From NCBI GenBank assembly GCA_037074615.1, contig CM073538.1:22407068-22471067 (forward strand): 64,000 bases of DNA. The letters run 5' to 3'. Both the position numbers and the translations under genes were made by a program. Of the stretch, positions 35,501 to 46,434 are shown one piece after another. Source of the stretch: Leucaena leucocephala. Its lineage: Eukaryota; Streptophyta; Magnoliopsida; Fabales; Fabaceae. Within the stretch, counting starts at the first letter, position 1. Each line of letters begins with the position of its first letter. The notes under the pieces are model-generated. The model did not search any database. It was not told the DNA's origin and was given only the letters and a program-made list of their open reading frames with translations.

Positions 35501-36377
35501 CTGTAATCAATCAAAAGACATAAATACACGAAGACCTTTTCCTCTCAGATCTTTCAATCCAAATAAACAACGCGATAACTTCATCTAAACGCAGCTTTCA
35601 GATTATGAGCAGAGTTGGTTGAGTTTTGCCGTGTCACACAACAAACTACGAATATGAATTTTCAATTTTCAGATTTTTAGATTACGCGAAAACAATAACG
35701 GAAGGCGGGAAAATTAGGCGTGGAAATTTTGAAAATGCCAGAATTAAGGAGTTTCCGCCTGAAACAAAATAAAACTCTAAGCAGTGAAAACCGCAACAAA
35801 ACGGAGAGAAGGAACTGATTCCGGAAATTACGCTTCCTCTTTACAAAAACGTGCTTCGGTTACAATGGCAGACGAGAAAACAATAGGATACACATGATAT
35901 TCTTCTCTTTGCTTTTCAAACCAGAAACGTAACAAATCTTTTCTCAACTTCAACATATTTCGCGTTTTCAAGGGAGACAGGCGAGGTCTGAAGAGAGCGA
36001 GAATCGGCTGAAAAGGCTGTTCTTATTCACGTGACTTATACCTTTTGGCAATCGATGTAGGCATCCAGAAGTTTAGGATACAAAGGGTGGCAAAAGATTT
36101 TAGAGCGAAGTTTTTTAGAATCCTCCTCGTCCTCCTCCGGTCCAGCTTCCACTCTCTGAAGCTCCACCATCAATGACGACGGAGCATCTGGCGCCGATGA
36201 AGAAGAACTGGACCGGGCTAATTGTTCTGGTCCTATTGAAGATGTCCAGCTCAGAGGAACCACGTGGTGAGCCGGTGACGTGAATTCCTCCTGGAAACCA
36301 GTCTTCTGCAACGATGGAGCCATCGGCGACTGCTCAGAGTATCCGGCGGTAAAGCGGAAGTCAAACGGATTCTCCAT
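28644..36377 (-). CDS. Class I KNOX homeodomain transcription factor
   Basis: Five minus-strand exons: 36377-36042, 35447-35334, 35191-35056, 29127-28889 and 28802-28644, encoding 327 residues. KNOX1 is split by intron 1 (KIFCHPLYPKLLDAYIDCQK, then VGAPPEIAKLFDEI). KNOX2 is ETYCDLLVKYKSDLSKPFDE. The ELK domain (ELKDKLLRRYSGYIIGLKHEF, residues 224-244) leads into a TALE homeodomain with KWPYPT and WFINQRKRHWKP. Class I KNOX proteins pair with BELL partners and maintain meristem identity in the nucleus. The wording DPDLDEFMETYCDLLVKYKS suggests the KNAT2/KNAT6 side of class I, but I am not certain. Intron 3 is 5928 bases. Donors of introns 2 (GTCTCT) and 3 (GTTTTT) are weak, but phases fit exactly. 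The start MENPFD was chosen because a TATA box overlaps the longer upstream ATG. Confidence 0.93.
29898..30010 (+). mobile_element. Short tRNA-derived SINE in KNOX intron 3
   Basis: A box-like GGTCCAGTAGC (29911-29921), B box-like GGGTTTAAATCC (29950-29961), and a 14-base A tail at 29997-30010. Flanks ACATGGTCCATG (29884-29895) and ACACGATCCATG (30010-30021) match at 10 of 12 positions and look like an aged target duplication. Its sequence is unlike the SINE at 25356. Confidence 0.65.
32483..32509. repeat. AT dinucleotide microsatellite
   Basis: About 13 AT units inside KNOX intron 3. Confidence 0.9.
33683..34026. mobile_element. Possible MITE in KNOX intron 3
   Basis: The left end GGGCGTGTTTGGATTCAAC and the right end, read in reverse complement as GGTGTGTTTGTTTGTGTTTGG, are partly inverted copies. 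The interior is AT-rich and non-coding. No clear target duplication, so the class is not assigned. Confidence 0.4.
34676..34697. repeat. AC dinucleotide microsatellite
   Basis: About 11 AC units in KNOX intron 3, close to exon 3. Confidence 0.9.
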
Positions 36378-36584
36378 TTCTATGTCCGAGACAAGGAATT
36401 CAAGTTCATGGAGAATTGCGCGATAGGCCAAAGAGCAAAGCTGTGGAAACAGAGGACAGGAATGCTCCCAGTCTAACGCTTTTCCCCACAAAAGAAGCCT
36501 CCGCAAAGTGCAGTGCAAATCATTCAGGATGGTAAGAACAAAACCTTTGCGTATATGTGTTAAAAAATATGCTCCCTTCGATTC

Positions 36585-36592
36585 CATTTATA
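36585..36592 (-). promoter_or_regulatory. Probable TATA box of the KNOX gene
   Basis: The minus strand reads CTATAAATGG here. It lies 208 bases upstream of the chosen ATG at 36377. Transcription from it would begin near 36555, leaving a 5' UTR of about 180 bases. The alternative ATG at 36587 overlaps this box, which argues against it as the start codon. Confidence 0.5.
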
Positions 36593-36799
36593 GATGAAAT
36601 CATTAACGCAAGACTTTTTTGTAAAATTTAATAAAATATTTATAATAAATCATAAAAAAATATATTATCACTTTATATTTGTTTTTCCATCACTCTCCCC
36701 ACGAGTTACCCAGATCGAAGAAGAATATTGAAATTTTGTTATAATTTAACATTTAACAAAGTTTTTTAAATTTTTTAAAAAGGATATGGAAGAGCAATA

Positions 36800-37260
36800 A
36801 GTATCAAATTTTCAGTTTGTTTATTTCCAAAGAGTTTTTAGATAAAATTTTAATTTAAAAAAATTTTAAAATAAATAATCATATTTATTTAAATAAATTT
36901 TTAAATTAAATCATAGTTTAAAACTAAAATTTTAGATAAACTGGTTAGAGTAGTTTATGGAACAGTAAAAGATCTTATAAACTAATCAATTATTATATTA
37001 CCTCTATTTTTTTTATACTCTATCTCCTCTCTCCTATTTTTTCTTACACCCTCTATCTTTTCTTTCTTACGTCATTTCTCCTCTTATATTTTATATCTCT
37101 TTATTTAATATTATATTATTTTTTATAATTTATTAATAATAAAAATATTTTTAAAAATAATTATTCAGATATTTATTTATTTAAAATTACTGTTTTTTAT
37201 AAATTATTTAATTTTTTTTTATAAACTCGTTTCTTAAAAAGCTATCTGAGCTAACTTTAC
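36800..37260 (+). repeat. Dispersed repeat family R1, copy b
   Basis: Shares with 1978-2440 the ordered blocks CATAGTTTAAAACTAAAA, AGAGTAGTTTATGG, ATTATATTACC and TCTCCTCTCTCCTATT. Same orientation; estimated similarity is high but not counted. It lies just upstream of the KNOX promoter. Confidence 0.6.
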
Positions 37261-37429
37261 CGTTTTACGTTTTGTTTGTGAGCCACATTTATAGAATAAC
37301 GGTTCATGCGTGCTTAGTACATATTATAATCATAGCATATATTCTCTCTCTCTATATATATTTTGTACTTGTATCCTTTATAAATTTCAAATGTTGTTAT
37401 TTAATTTTTATTTACAAAAAATTAAGATT

Positions 37430-37449
37430 TATATATATATATATATATA
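37430..37449. repeat. AT dinucleotide microsatellite
   Basis: About ten AT units upstream of the KNOX gene. Confidence 0.85.
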
Positions 37450-37689
37450 ATAATCTCTTCCCTGGTACTGAGAATAGACGGGAGACTCCTTCCAGTTAGG
37501 TTTGCTATATATACACACTGAATGGAAATTGAGACCCTTCTAAAAGATAAGAAGCCATATCCCTCACGTGGACCTAAACTGATAGCTTTTTCTTATTAGT
37601 TTTAGTAATGAGATTAATATAAAGATTAATACCTACAATAAATTTAATTAGTAAAATGGTAAAATATACGACTATTTAGAGCGTATTCA

Positions 37690-37900
37690 ATTTCTAAAAA
37701 ATATCACTTTATCATAGTTTTAATTCTAATATTTTGGGATACATCTTAACTCTTAAGTATTTAAATTTATGTTTGAAGATAATAGACGACTCATCCTATT
37801 CGACATTGGTATCACTTATAAAGAAGGGAGATTTTTCCTTACTCTTAAATAGTAAATGAGTTCTAACTCATTTTTAAAAATTTTGGTAACAAAAAAAATA
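37690..37900 (+). mobile_element. SINE-like element R2, copy b
   Basis: Contains ATATCACTTTATCATAG, TAATAGACGACTCATCC and a 3' end AAAAATTTTGGTAACAAAAA, matching the order seen at 3252-3524. It is more diverged and its 5' head is poorly preserved. Confidence 0.5.
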
Positions 37901-40499
37901 TATATAGAGATTAAAAGTGTTTTTAGCATCAAATGGGTTAATACATGAACCCATATATATATAACGATACCTAAAATTATCTCTAATTTATTATATATAG
38001 TTCCCAACAAATAAAAGAAGATCCCCCAACGATCAATCTTGTGGTGGGTGTTTGTAGAAAAATAAGAATGGAGTGGGGCTGGGGCTGGGGCATCAAAATG
38101 AAATCATTAAAAGGGTTTAATGCATGTTCATGTTAAATATTTAATAACGATGCACTTTAGTTCAGGTACGTGACCTGTGGGGAAGTCAATAAATATTTTA
38201 TAAGGATGCAAAATGCTTGCATTACAAGAGACTTTTTCATCAAATTGGGAAATAGAAATGTGAGAAACACTTGCGATGTTGGAGGTAAAAGCGAGTGATT
38301 AAACAAAATGAGACTGCCGAATGATTGTTCAGATATGTGATTAGGACATAAACAAGTCACTTTCAATGAATACAGCAGATTCTCCACGAGTTCCTGTCTC
38401 TAGAGGTCATGTGGATTCTTTCCCGCCCACAAAAGGTGCCCCATTCCGGCCACAACCAATAATTATATCCTCCTTTCTTTTCTTTCTCTTTCCCTTCACT
38501 GCTCTTCAGGTCGAGTTTGCAAGGCTCAACTTATACATGTTTAAATTTAAGCCGAACGATAGGATGAATTATATTAAAGCTTTTTATGGTTTACCTGAGT
38601 TTTCAATTTATATGGCTATAACATCTTTTTTGACTACCAATAATAAGGACTGGTCTAAATAAAAAAAAGGTTTTGGCCACTTCAATACAAAATCTTAAGT
38701 GAGTATGTATAAATGTAAAAAACACTTCTAAAAAAGCTACTACCAAATAGGATTGATAATGCTTGAATTTGACTTGATTAGATATTCATAGATAAAAAAA
38801 ATATATTTTTGACCCATGGATCTTTTTATATAATTTTACTTTTGATGTTTTTAAAACAAGATCTACCAATGAGGTTTAGGGCTAGAAAAAAGCGTTAGTT
38901 ATTCGTAATATAACAAATTAAAATTCTATTTTCTGTTAAAAATATGTGCTAATAATTAGTACATGATAGTATTAAGATACCTGGGCCTGAAAAAAAGGAT
39001 TTCCTTTCACTCAATTTTGTTGTTTTCTCGGCTAACATTTCCCTACAAAATACTTTGGAGCCTAAGTGCAATTTGGGTCTTGCGGACAAACTCAAGCCCA
39101 GAAGAGTAGCCGAATCCCTATGAGATTGAAAATTTACAAAAATTTCACTATCTTTATATTTAAATTGTGAATGAATTCAATTCAATTTATTTTTTAAAAA
39201 TTTTGTATATAAAAAAAATATATTTTTTTATAAAAAAATATGGCATGGTCGTCTCTTCGTGGATAGACATATAACTAACATATTCAATAAGTTAAAATTA
39301 ACACATATAATAAAAAATATATTTTATAAATATATGAGTTTAATTTTTATTATTGTTATGAGTTTAATTTTATAAAATTAACACTATCTTTTAATATGTA
39401 TATCGCAAGTTCTTAATAAATATTTTATAAATCCTAAAATTATACTCTAATTTTAATAAGTAATAGGTGTCAAATTTATTTAAATTTTTTACAAAAAAAA
39501 ATAACTAGCCTCTTCATATTTTATTCTATTTTAAGTTGTTAGACTAAAATCATCCAAACCATCCAACTACAAGATATTAGTAAAAAAAATTAATTGTGAA
39601 ATGTCAACCTTGAATCTTGAAATTGATATAAATCACCATGAATTAACTAATATAGGGTTCGTAGATTTTTTTTATAATTTATAAATAAAAAAATTAAATA
39701 ACTTAATTAATTATAATTAATATAATAACTATATAACTAATATAGATAAATTAATTATTATATAAATATATTTTAGAGATTATATTTAGTTATAATTAAT
39801 TAATTTAATTTATTTAAAAAATTAAAATAAAAAGAAAATGACTTTTTAGATATATTAAAAAAATTAAATAAATAAATAAATTAAAACTAAATTTAATTTT
39901 TCACAACAAATTTATAGTGTATATTCGTTAATTTATATATATTAATTAAATAATTTATTTAATTTTGAATAGGAAGGGTAGTTTTAAGCATTGAAAGGAG
40001 TATTCGTTTTTATTTTGTTTTTTAAAATAAAAAGGGTAAACCTTAAATCGACGCAAGGTTAAATAGAGTCGAAGAGGAAAGTGAAGAACGCGGTGTTGCA
40101 AGAGATCACCGATGAAAAGTAATCACTGCGCATATACAGTACCAGAAGTAAAAGCTCTCAAATTCAACCCAGGTCGGCGTGGACCGAACGCTTACTTTTC
40201 TTCTATTTTCTGGCTTGTCCGCAGATTGCCTGATTCCGATCACCATCGGCAGATTTGACTTTGTTGTTTGTTCTTTTGTTCTTAAATTCTCTGTTCCTTA
40301 ATTGCCTGCAAGCAACTCCGACTCACAACACCTGTTCCCTGTTTTGGTCTTGTTCTCTCTCTCTCTCGTTTTGACAAGTTTACGTGCTATCGAGCCAGCA
40401 AGAAGATAGGTTCAAGGAGCTCCTAACACCTGTCGCCTCTTTTCTCTGTGTTCATCCTCTCGCGTTATATTCTTATAGTGCTATTATAAAAACACAGGG
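37901..40499. other. Intergenic, AT-rich, then glutaredoxin promoter and leader
   Basis: 39600-39960 is extremely AT-rich. Around 39160-39240 is a fragment resembling the 3' end of R2. From about 40030 the composition rises, with CT-rich leader-like text (TTCTCTCTCTCTCTCGTTTT near 40350). This part is probably promoter and 5' UTR of the glutaredoxin gene. No other exon seen. Confidence 0.45.
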
Positions 40500-42863
40500 A
40501 TGGGATCGATTCTAAGCTCACAGAAGGGCAAGGAAGAGCGGGAAATGGCTTTGAATAAGGCTAAGGAGATAGTATCCTCTACTCCCGTCGTTGTCTTCAG
40601 GTACTAAATCCATCCAGGGTTGTTGTTCAGCTGCAGTTTGGTATTAATTTGTTTGGGAAATCTCTGCCTTTTGATTGCCTGACTTGGTTAACTGGGGAGC
40701 GAAACTGGGGTCTGAAATTTGACGAATGAGACGTCATTTTACGATATGATTATTTGTGTGACCTTATGGTAAAGGGTAAATGGAATTGTGTGAAGATTTT
40801 ATTTTCGTACTAGCTAATTCTACCCAAAAACTTACAGTCACCAGCCAGAAGAGAATACCTTGTCTAGAAGGGAAATTTTGTAGTCAGGGCTGAAAGTTTG
40901 TTAGGCATATTGTGTGTGAGTTTATTTCTTCCTTTCTATACAGCTCTTGGCCTTGTAGAAGTTATAATCCAAAGGGTATGCTTCTTGTTATCCTTAACAG
41001 CAACTAGAAATGATCAGTTTTGTATTTGGTAAACTTGATGTTACTTTTTGAGGTGAGAAGCAAGATGACCATCAGTGGCCATTGAAAGAATGGATAACTC
41101 TACCTCCAATTCGAGTTCTTGACTGATTCATTTCTTCAAATACACTTTTCATATTCAAGCAAGATTTTATATTTGTTGTCTACTGAGCATTCATGTCATA
41201 GACCTTAATACTTTGTAGCCTTTAGGAAAATGATACGAACTCCTTTGCACGCTTTTGCTTGTATGCGCTTTTGAATTTTTTGTTTCCTTTAACGTAATTT
41301 TACATGTACGCTTCTGTTGAATAGTGTTGATTCAGATATAGCTGCTATATTTAGTTTATTTTAGCGAAGCATTCATTGGTTTTCATTTTGCTCTCGTGCT
41401 CTCCCCTCCTCCAATTGGTGCATTTTCTTATTCTGTTTCATTGAATCAATTTCTACTTGTATCTCTATGACTTAATTTGAAAATTGAAAATTTACTGACA
41501 GCAAGACGCACTGTGGTTACTGCAAGAGGGTCAAAGATCTCTTAAATAAGCTAGGAGCAGCGTATAAGGTCATTGAATTAGATGAGGAAAGTAAGTTTCT
41601 GTGGATGCTCTTGATATTGTTATTTTCAAAACTTGTCTTGAGAGCCCCGTAGCTTTCTATGTTGATATACAAGTTGATTTGTGGGCTTCTTTGAAGCTGT
41701 CTTTTGGTCATAAGCCAGGTATTCCTTCCATTTGTCTTTTGAAGTTTGCCCATTAACTAATTCCTAATTATCACAATCATGGCGGTTGGCGGTTGGCGGT
41801 TCAGTGATTTCTTCTGAACGTCTTTTTCCTACCTGATCATTCATTATATAAACTGCTATGCAAAGTGGTAGATCATACTTCTCTAAGTGTGTAATGGGAA
41901 AAGTTTGACTTATTCTATAGCGGGTTAATAATGTTTAGTCGTTATAGTTTGCTCTCATTTTAATTTTGGTTCCTAGTTTTAATCCATATAAGTTTTTGTC
42001 CTTTAAGTTTTTTTTTCTATCTAAAACATTGCAAGGATCTGGACCATTTTGCTTTAAGTATTAAAACCTTTACAGACTAAAACTAAAATGAGAGAAAATT
42101 ATAAAGATTAAACATTGTACTAACCCCTTTTTTTAGTTCTTAGAATGATCACACCCTTATCTAATGCTGGATTATATTAAGTAAAGTAAGGTGAGACATT
42201 TTTACTCTTTCTATTTAAATGTTCAAAGAAACCACTCCTTTGTGTAAGATAGTTTGCTTATGGATATATTTATACGTACCCTGAAGACCTTGAACCGCTT
42301 CATGGGATTGATCCACACATATTTAGATTGCATTACATTTACATACGTGAATCAGCTTCAAGTTATGGCCTAGGCTTTGGTTGTTGTGACCGTGTGTTGA
42401 TTGGTTGTCGTTTTTCCTCTTGTATTCAAACAAATAACTTAAATAGTACCCGACTGAGCAACATGCTGCTTGCTCAACTACTACTATTTTATTAATTTCA
42501 GTTTCCTCTGAAGATTTGCTTTTTACTATTTGAAGGTGACGGGGGGGATATTCAGGCAGCTCTGGCTGAATGGACAGGCCAAAGGACCGTGCCTAATGTG
42601 TTCATAGCAGGAAAGCACATTGGTGGTTGTGACTGTAAGGGGACACTCTTATGCTTCTTTTATTTTGATGCTCTCGATTCATGAGTGAATTCATAGGAGT
42701 ATATTTGAAGAGAGATTAAGCCTTATGTAATGGGATGAGTCTTACATGTTTAACATGGTGTCTCGTGGATCTTGCAGCTGTTATGGAGAAATACCAAGCG
42801 GGTCAACTTACTCCGCTTCTCACTAGTGCTGGTGCCATCGCCAATAACTCTGCTCAGCTCTGA
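40500..42863 (+). CDS. GRXC1: Class I glutaredoxin, CGYC type (GRXC1-like)
   Basis: Four exons: 40500-40600, 41502-41590, 42536-42634 and 42778-42863 (TGA), encoding 124 residues. The active site is CGYC at residues 38-41 in FSKTHCGYCKRV. The glutathione-binding elements are RTVPNVFIAGKHIGG and GGCDS. The fold and length are those of plant class I glutaredoxins, which reduce disulfides and glutathionylated proteins. The CGYC form (Arabidopsis GRXC1, At5g63030) can also hold a [2Fe-2S] cluster. The N terminus MGSILSS fits an N-myristoylation signal, as known for GRXC1, so membrane association is likely. The C terminus GAIANNSAQL is family-typical. The last 14 codons and 3' UTR are duplicated directly downstream. 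Confidence 0.95.
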
Positions 42864-43112
42864 GAAAAACAGCCATGCGGAATGCTTGCTTGTATAATAT
42901 GAATGGGTAATAAATAACTTACGCCAATGCCATAACTCTATCATGTGCAAGTGCTTTGACAAGGACACTAGTGCTGGTGCCATCGCCAATAACTCTGCTC
43001 AGCTCTGAGAAAAACAGCCATGCGGAATGCTTGCTTGTATAACATGAATGGGTAATAAATAACTTACGCCAATGCCATAACTCTGTATTATGTGTAAGTG
43101 CTTTAACAAGGA
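42821..43112 (+). repeat. Tandem duplication of the glutaredoxin 3' end
   Basis: The unit beginning CACTAGTGCTGGTGCCATCG at 42821 starts again at 42966, a period of 145 bases. Copy 1 holds the last 14 codons, TGA and early 3' UTR. Copy 2 repeats them with only a handful of substitutions and a small indel, out of reach of translation because the TGA of copy 1 comes first. Both copies contain GGGTAATAAATAACTTACGC, a possible polyadenylation signal region. Confidence 0.95.
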
Positions 43113-44707
43113 CATGTCATATATATACTAAATTGGGCATCGCTGTGTACTTTTTTCATATTTCGAAACAGTCTGTTTTCTCTCACTAAATTTTATTGAA
43201 ACAGCATAATATATGCGATAAAAAAAATAAAAGAATGTGACTCTATTATTTAATACATATTGCATTTCATTTAATAATTGGATTAATAAAATCTCTTGTC
43301 CTTCAAATTTGAACAAATTGTGATTTTGATCTCTTAAATTTGGAATTATATATTTTAGTCATTTGGTTTAGGTTTTTATTATATTTTACAGATTAATATA
43401 TTAGACAGAGAAATCTGAAGAATTAAAATTGATGGTTTGAAATTTGAGAGATGAAAATCAATAAAGTTTGAGTGATCAGAAGTTGTAGTAGCACTAATAA
43501 TGTATGAAAGAAAGAACTTGAAGAATTAAATAGTATTTACCCGCACGTGCCGTCCCTATTTTGCTGGATGTAAAGGGTTCCGTCGTTCATAATTTAATTC
43601 GCTTTTAGTAGACACAATTAAATACTTTATATTTTATAGTAACTGTCTCTGTGTTTTTTACATATACCTTTCATTAAACGCTGTATATTCTCTTCAAACA
43701 TTCTATTTTAATTAATAAAAAGAACTCTTATTTAGGTTTTTTTTTAAAAAATATTATTATTCTTAATATATTATATATTCAACTAATTGTATAAAAGAAA
43801 TTAATTAATATAATATTATTTCTTGTCTTTAATATAAGAGATAGATAAATAGTTTGGATGGATTAAAGAAATTATTTATATTAATTATTTTAATAAATAT
43901 ATTTTAGTATTTTTTAAAATATTATATTTTATTATGACTGCTCTTAGATATAAATTTTCAATGTGTGTAATCGATAGAAATATTTTAAAAAATTATAAAT
44001 TCAGAGGATAAAATTGATTGATATCTTATATTTATGATTAAATTTAACCTTCATTAACTCTTATATTAAAATTGGTAGGAGTATTTTTTTTCTAAAATAT
44101 CTCAATAATTTTCTATAATTATTTATCTCTTTTTTTATTTGATTATTATTAAAATAATTTTAAAAAATTGATAAATGAAGATAACTTTTATATTTAGAAT
44201 TAAAATAAATTTTTAATTATATTTATAGATAGGAAGGAGAATTAACTAATGTCTATATTTTACAAATTGTTTTCTAAATAGGAACACCAAAATCTTAACT
44301 GTGGGAGTAACGAATCATTACATTCCCTCAAATTATCAAAAGACTGTTAATAGGAACTTCTTGTTACCTCTTCCTGAATTCTATATAATCCAGAGGAATT
44401 ATAGAAGCTTCTTAATGAAAATTTGATTTGATTTGATTTCCAGGATTGAAACAGAGAAAGATATATAAGATAATGAGCAAATCTTTTTCCCTATTAAAAT
44501 ATTAATATCTTTTAAGTATCTTATATTTTGTCACCTCCATATAATATTTTCAGGGATCCAAAGTGCCACACCATCTCTGGAAGCATTTGCAGCTCATTTT
44601 GCTCATCAGCGCATGCACATCTCCTCCATTGATGACTCTTCGCTTGAGATATATCTAAATTTCTTTAAAATACTAAAACATTTTCAATTATATGTCTCTT
44701 ATTTCAT

Positions 44708-45108
44708 ATAAAACACATACTTGAATCCACAAACATAACATAAAAACAATTAAATATTAAAATTATTATCCACTAATCTATTATCAAACTAAATTGAATA
44801 TTATGATGAAGAAAATAATAAAGCAAATCCAAAATTATCACAGCCCATATAAGATTAAAATAAAAATAAAAAAGAAGAAGACGAAGTGATAGGATGTTTC
44901 TTATTCTAAAATTATAAAGCACATAATTGAATCAACAAATATAATATTAAAACAATTAAAGATTAAAATTATCATCCACTAGTCAATAATTAGACTAATA
45001 ATTCAAAATAAAAGTTCAACTAAATAAATTGAATATTTTAATGAATAAAATATGAATTAAATCTAAAATTATTACAGCCTAAATAAGATAGAAATCAAAT
45101 AAAGTAAA
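44708..45108 (+). repeat. Direct-repeat pair, about 210-base period
   Basis: The first copy at about 44708-44868 has CACATACTTGAATCCACAAA, TTATTATCCACTAATC, and AAAATTATCACAGCCCATAT. The second copy at about 44921-45108 repeats these blocks in order with changes and a roughly 30-base insertion. Nature unknown. Confidence 0.6.
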
Positions 45109-45235
45109 AATATATATCCGTCCCCCTTAACGCTGGGATGCTCATCCTCTAGACATATGTTGCGCCCTTGCTTGCCGTAGTGTCACTGGACTTTCATCCG
45201 TATCTCATTCGAATTAATTCCTTTAATTGTTTTAT

Positions 45236-45238
<3 letters not shown>

Positions 45239-45280
<42 letters not shown>
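45239..45280. repeat. Long AT dinucleotide microsatellite
   Basis: About 21 uninterrupted AT units, the longest in the window. Confidence 0.95.
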
Positions 45281-45282
<2 letters not shown>

Positions 45283-46434
45283 CCTTCACTGGCTGCACTG
45301 CTTGCTTCATATCTTCCATCCAAATCTAATCAAATATCTCTTTTCATCCATATCCTCATTTTCAGATATTTTCTTCCCTCTTAAATCTTTTAATATCTCC
45401 TACAAAATAAAATAGGATATGAGTTGATTTTGTAACAAATTTATTTTTATACTATAATTAACTAAAGATAAAGAAATATATAAAAGATAGCTGAATAGGT
45501 ATAATATATTAATTAAATTAACCAAATATACTTCAAAATATACGCCTATTTAATTATAAAATATATACTTATTAAATAGCTTCGTTGCTCACCCTTTTTA
45601 TAAACAAATTTATTTTTAAAAACTAAATTATATTTTTTTATATATTTATTATTTAAACCAATTTTAACTAATTTTTATTTGGCCATTTTAAGCTCATAGA
45701 AAGGATAGAAGGGGTGTTTAACATTATCCATTCTTTGGTATATAATATTAAGTTAAAAATTAATTTAAAATTGACATAAATCTTTATGATAGTCATAACA
45801 TAAGATCAATCCATTAGATAAAAAGCAAAAATATTACTATAAAATAATTAATATTTTTTTGGGTCAAAACATAAAATAATTTCTGTTAAAAAAGGAAAAT
45901 AATACTGCAACTTTTCTATACGAATATCGGAGTATGTAGACCTTTTCAGTCTGATATGAAAACGTTGACTGAAAAAAAAATTCCTAAAAATTTAAAACCA
46001 ATCCCCTCAAAAAACTCACCAAACGGCGCATTTTTTGTCCAAGAACCAGCAGCGTCAGGCGCCAAAAAAAAAGCGCAGCTTCATTTGTCCAGCAGGCGCG
46101 CCTGATTAGCCATGCTATTTTTGGAACAAAAGGTTTGACTGATTCTTCCTTCTCTGTTTTTTCTTTTTTTTCTTTTTGGGTCCTTATACAAATCGTGTTG
46201 TGGATGAGCTTTCTCAACTTAGATTCACTGACACGGCCTTATATAAAGACTTGGCCCCTCATATTGTGCGGTCTCTGGTGCAGAAAGAAAGCTTCGTCTT
46301 TTTGAATCAAAACAACGGAGATACTCTGAAATCTGAATGTTCTTCGGATTTCCTGTTGAGGGTGTAGCTTCAAAACTCACCAAACATTCAGTGCTACTGT
46401 GTTTAGAGTTCAGAGCAGAGCCAAGCCAATAGCC

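Larger units (their letters stand above)
43113..46434. other. Intergenic with repeats
   Basis: AT-rich spacer between glutaredoxin and anthranilate phosphoribosyltransferase genes. It holds a direct-repeat pair at 44708-45108 and a long AT microsatellite. 46000-46434 has rising GC and is probably promoter and leader of the downstream gene. ORFs here are not gene-like. Confidence 0.45.

Noticed and set aside
36378..36587. In-frame upstream extension of the KNOX protein starting at the ATG at 36587
   Set aside because: That ATG overlaps a TATAAA box, and the extra residues do not resemble any KNOX N terminus.
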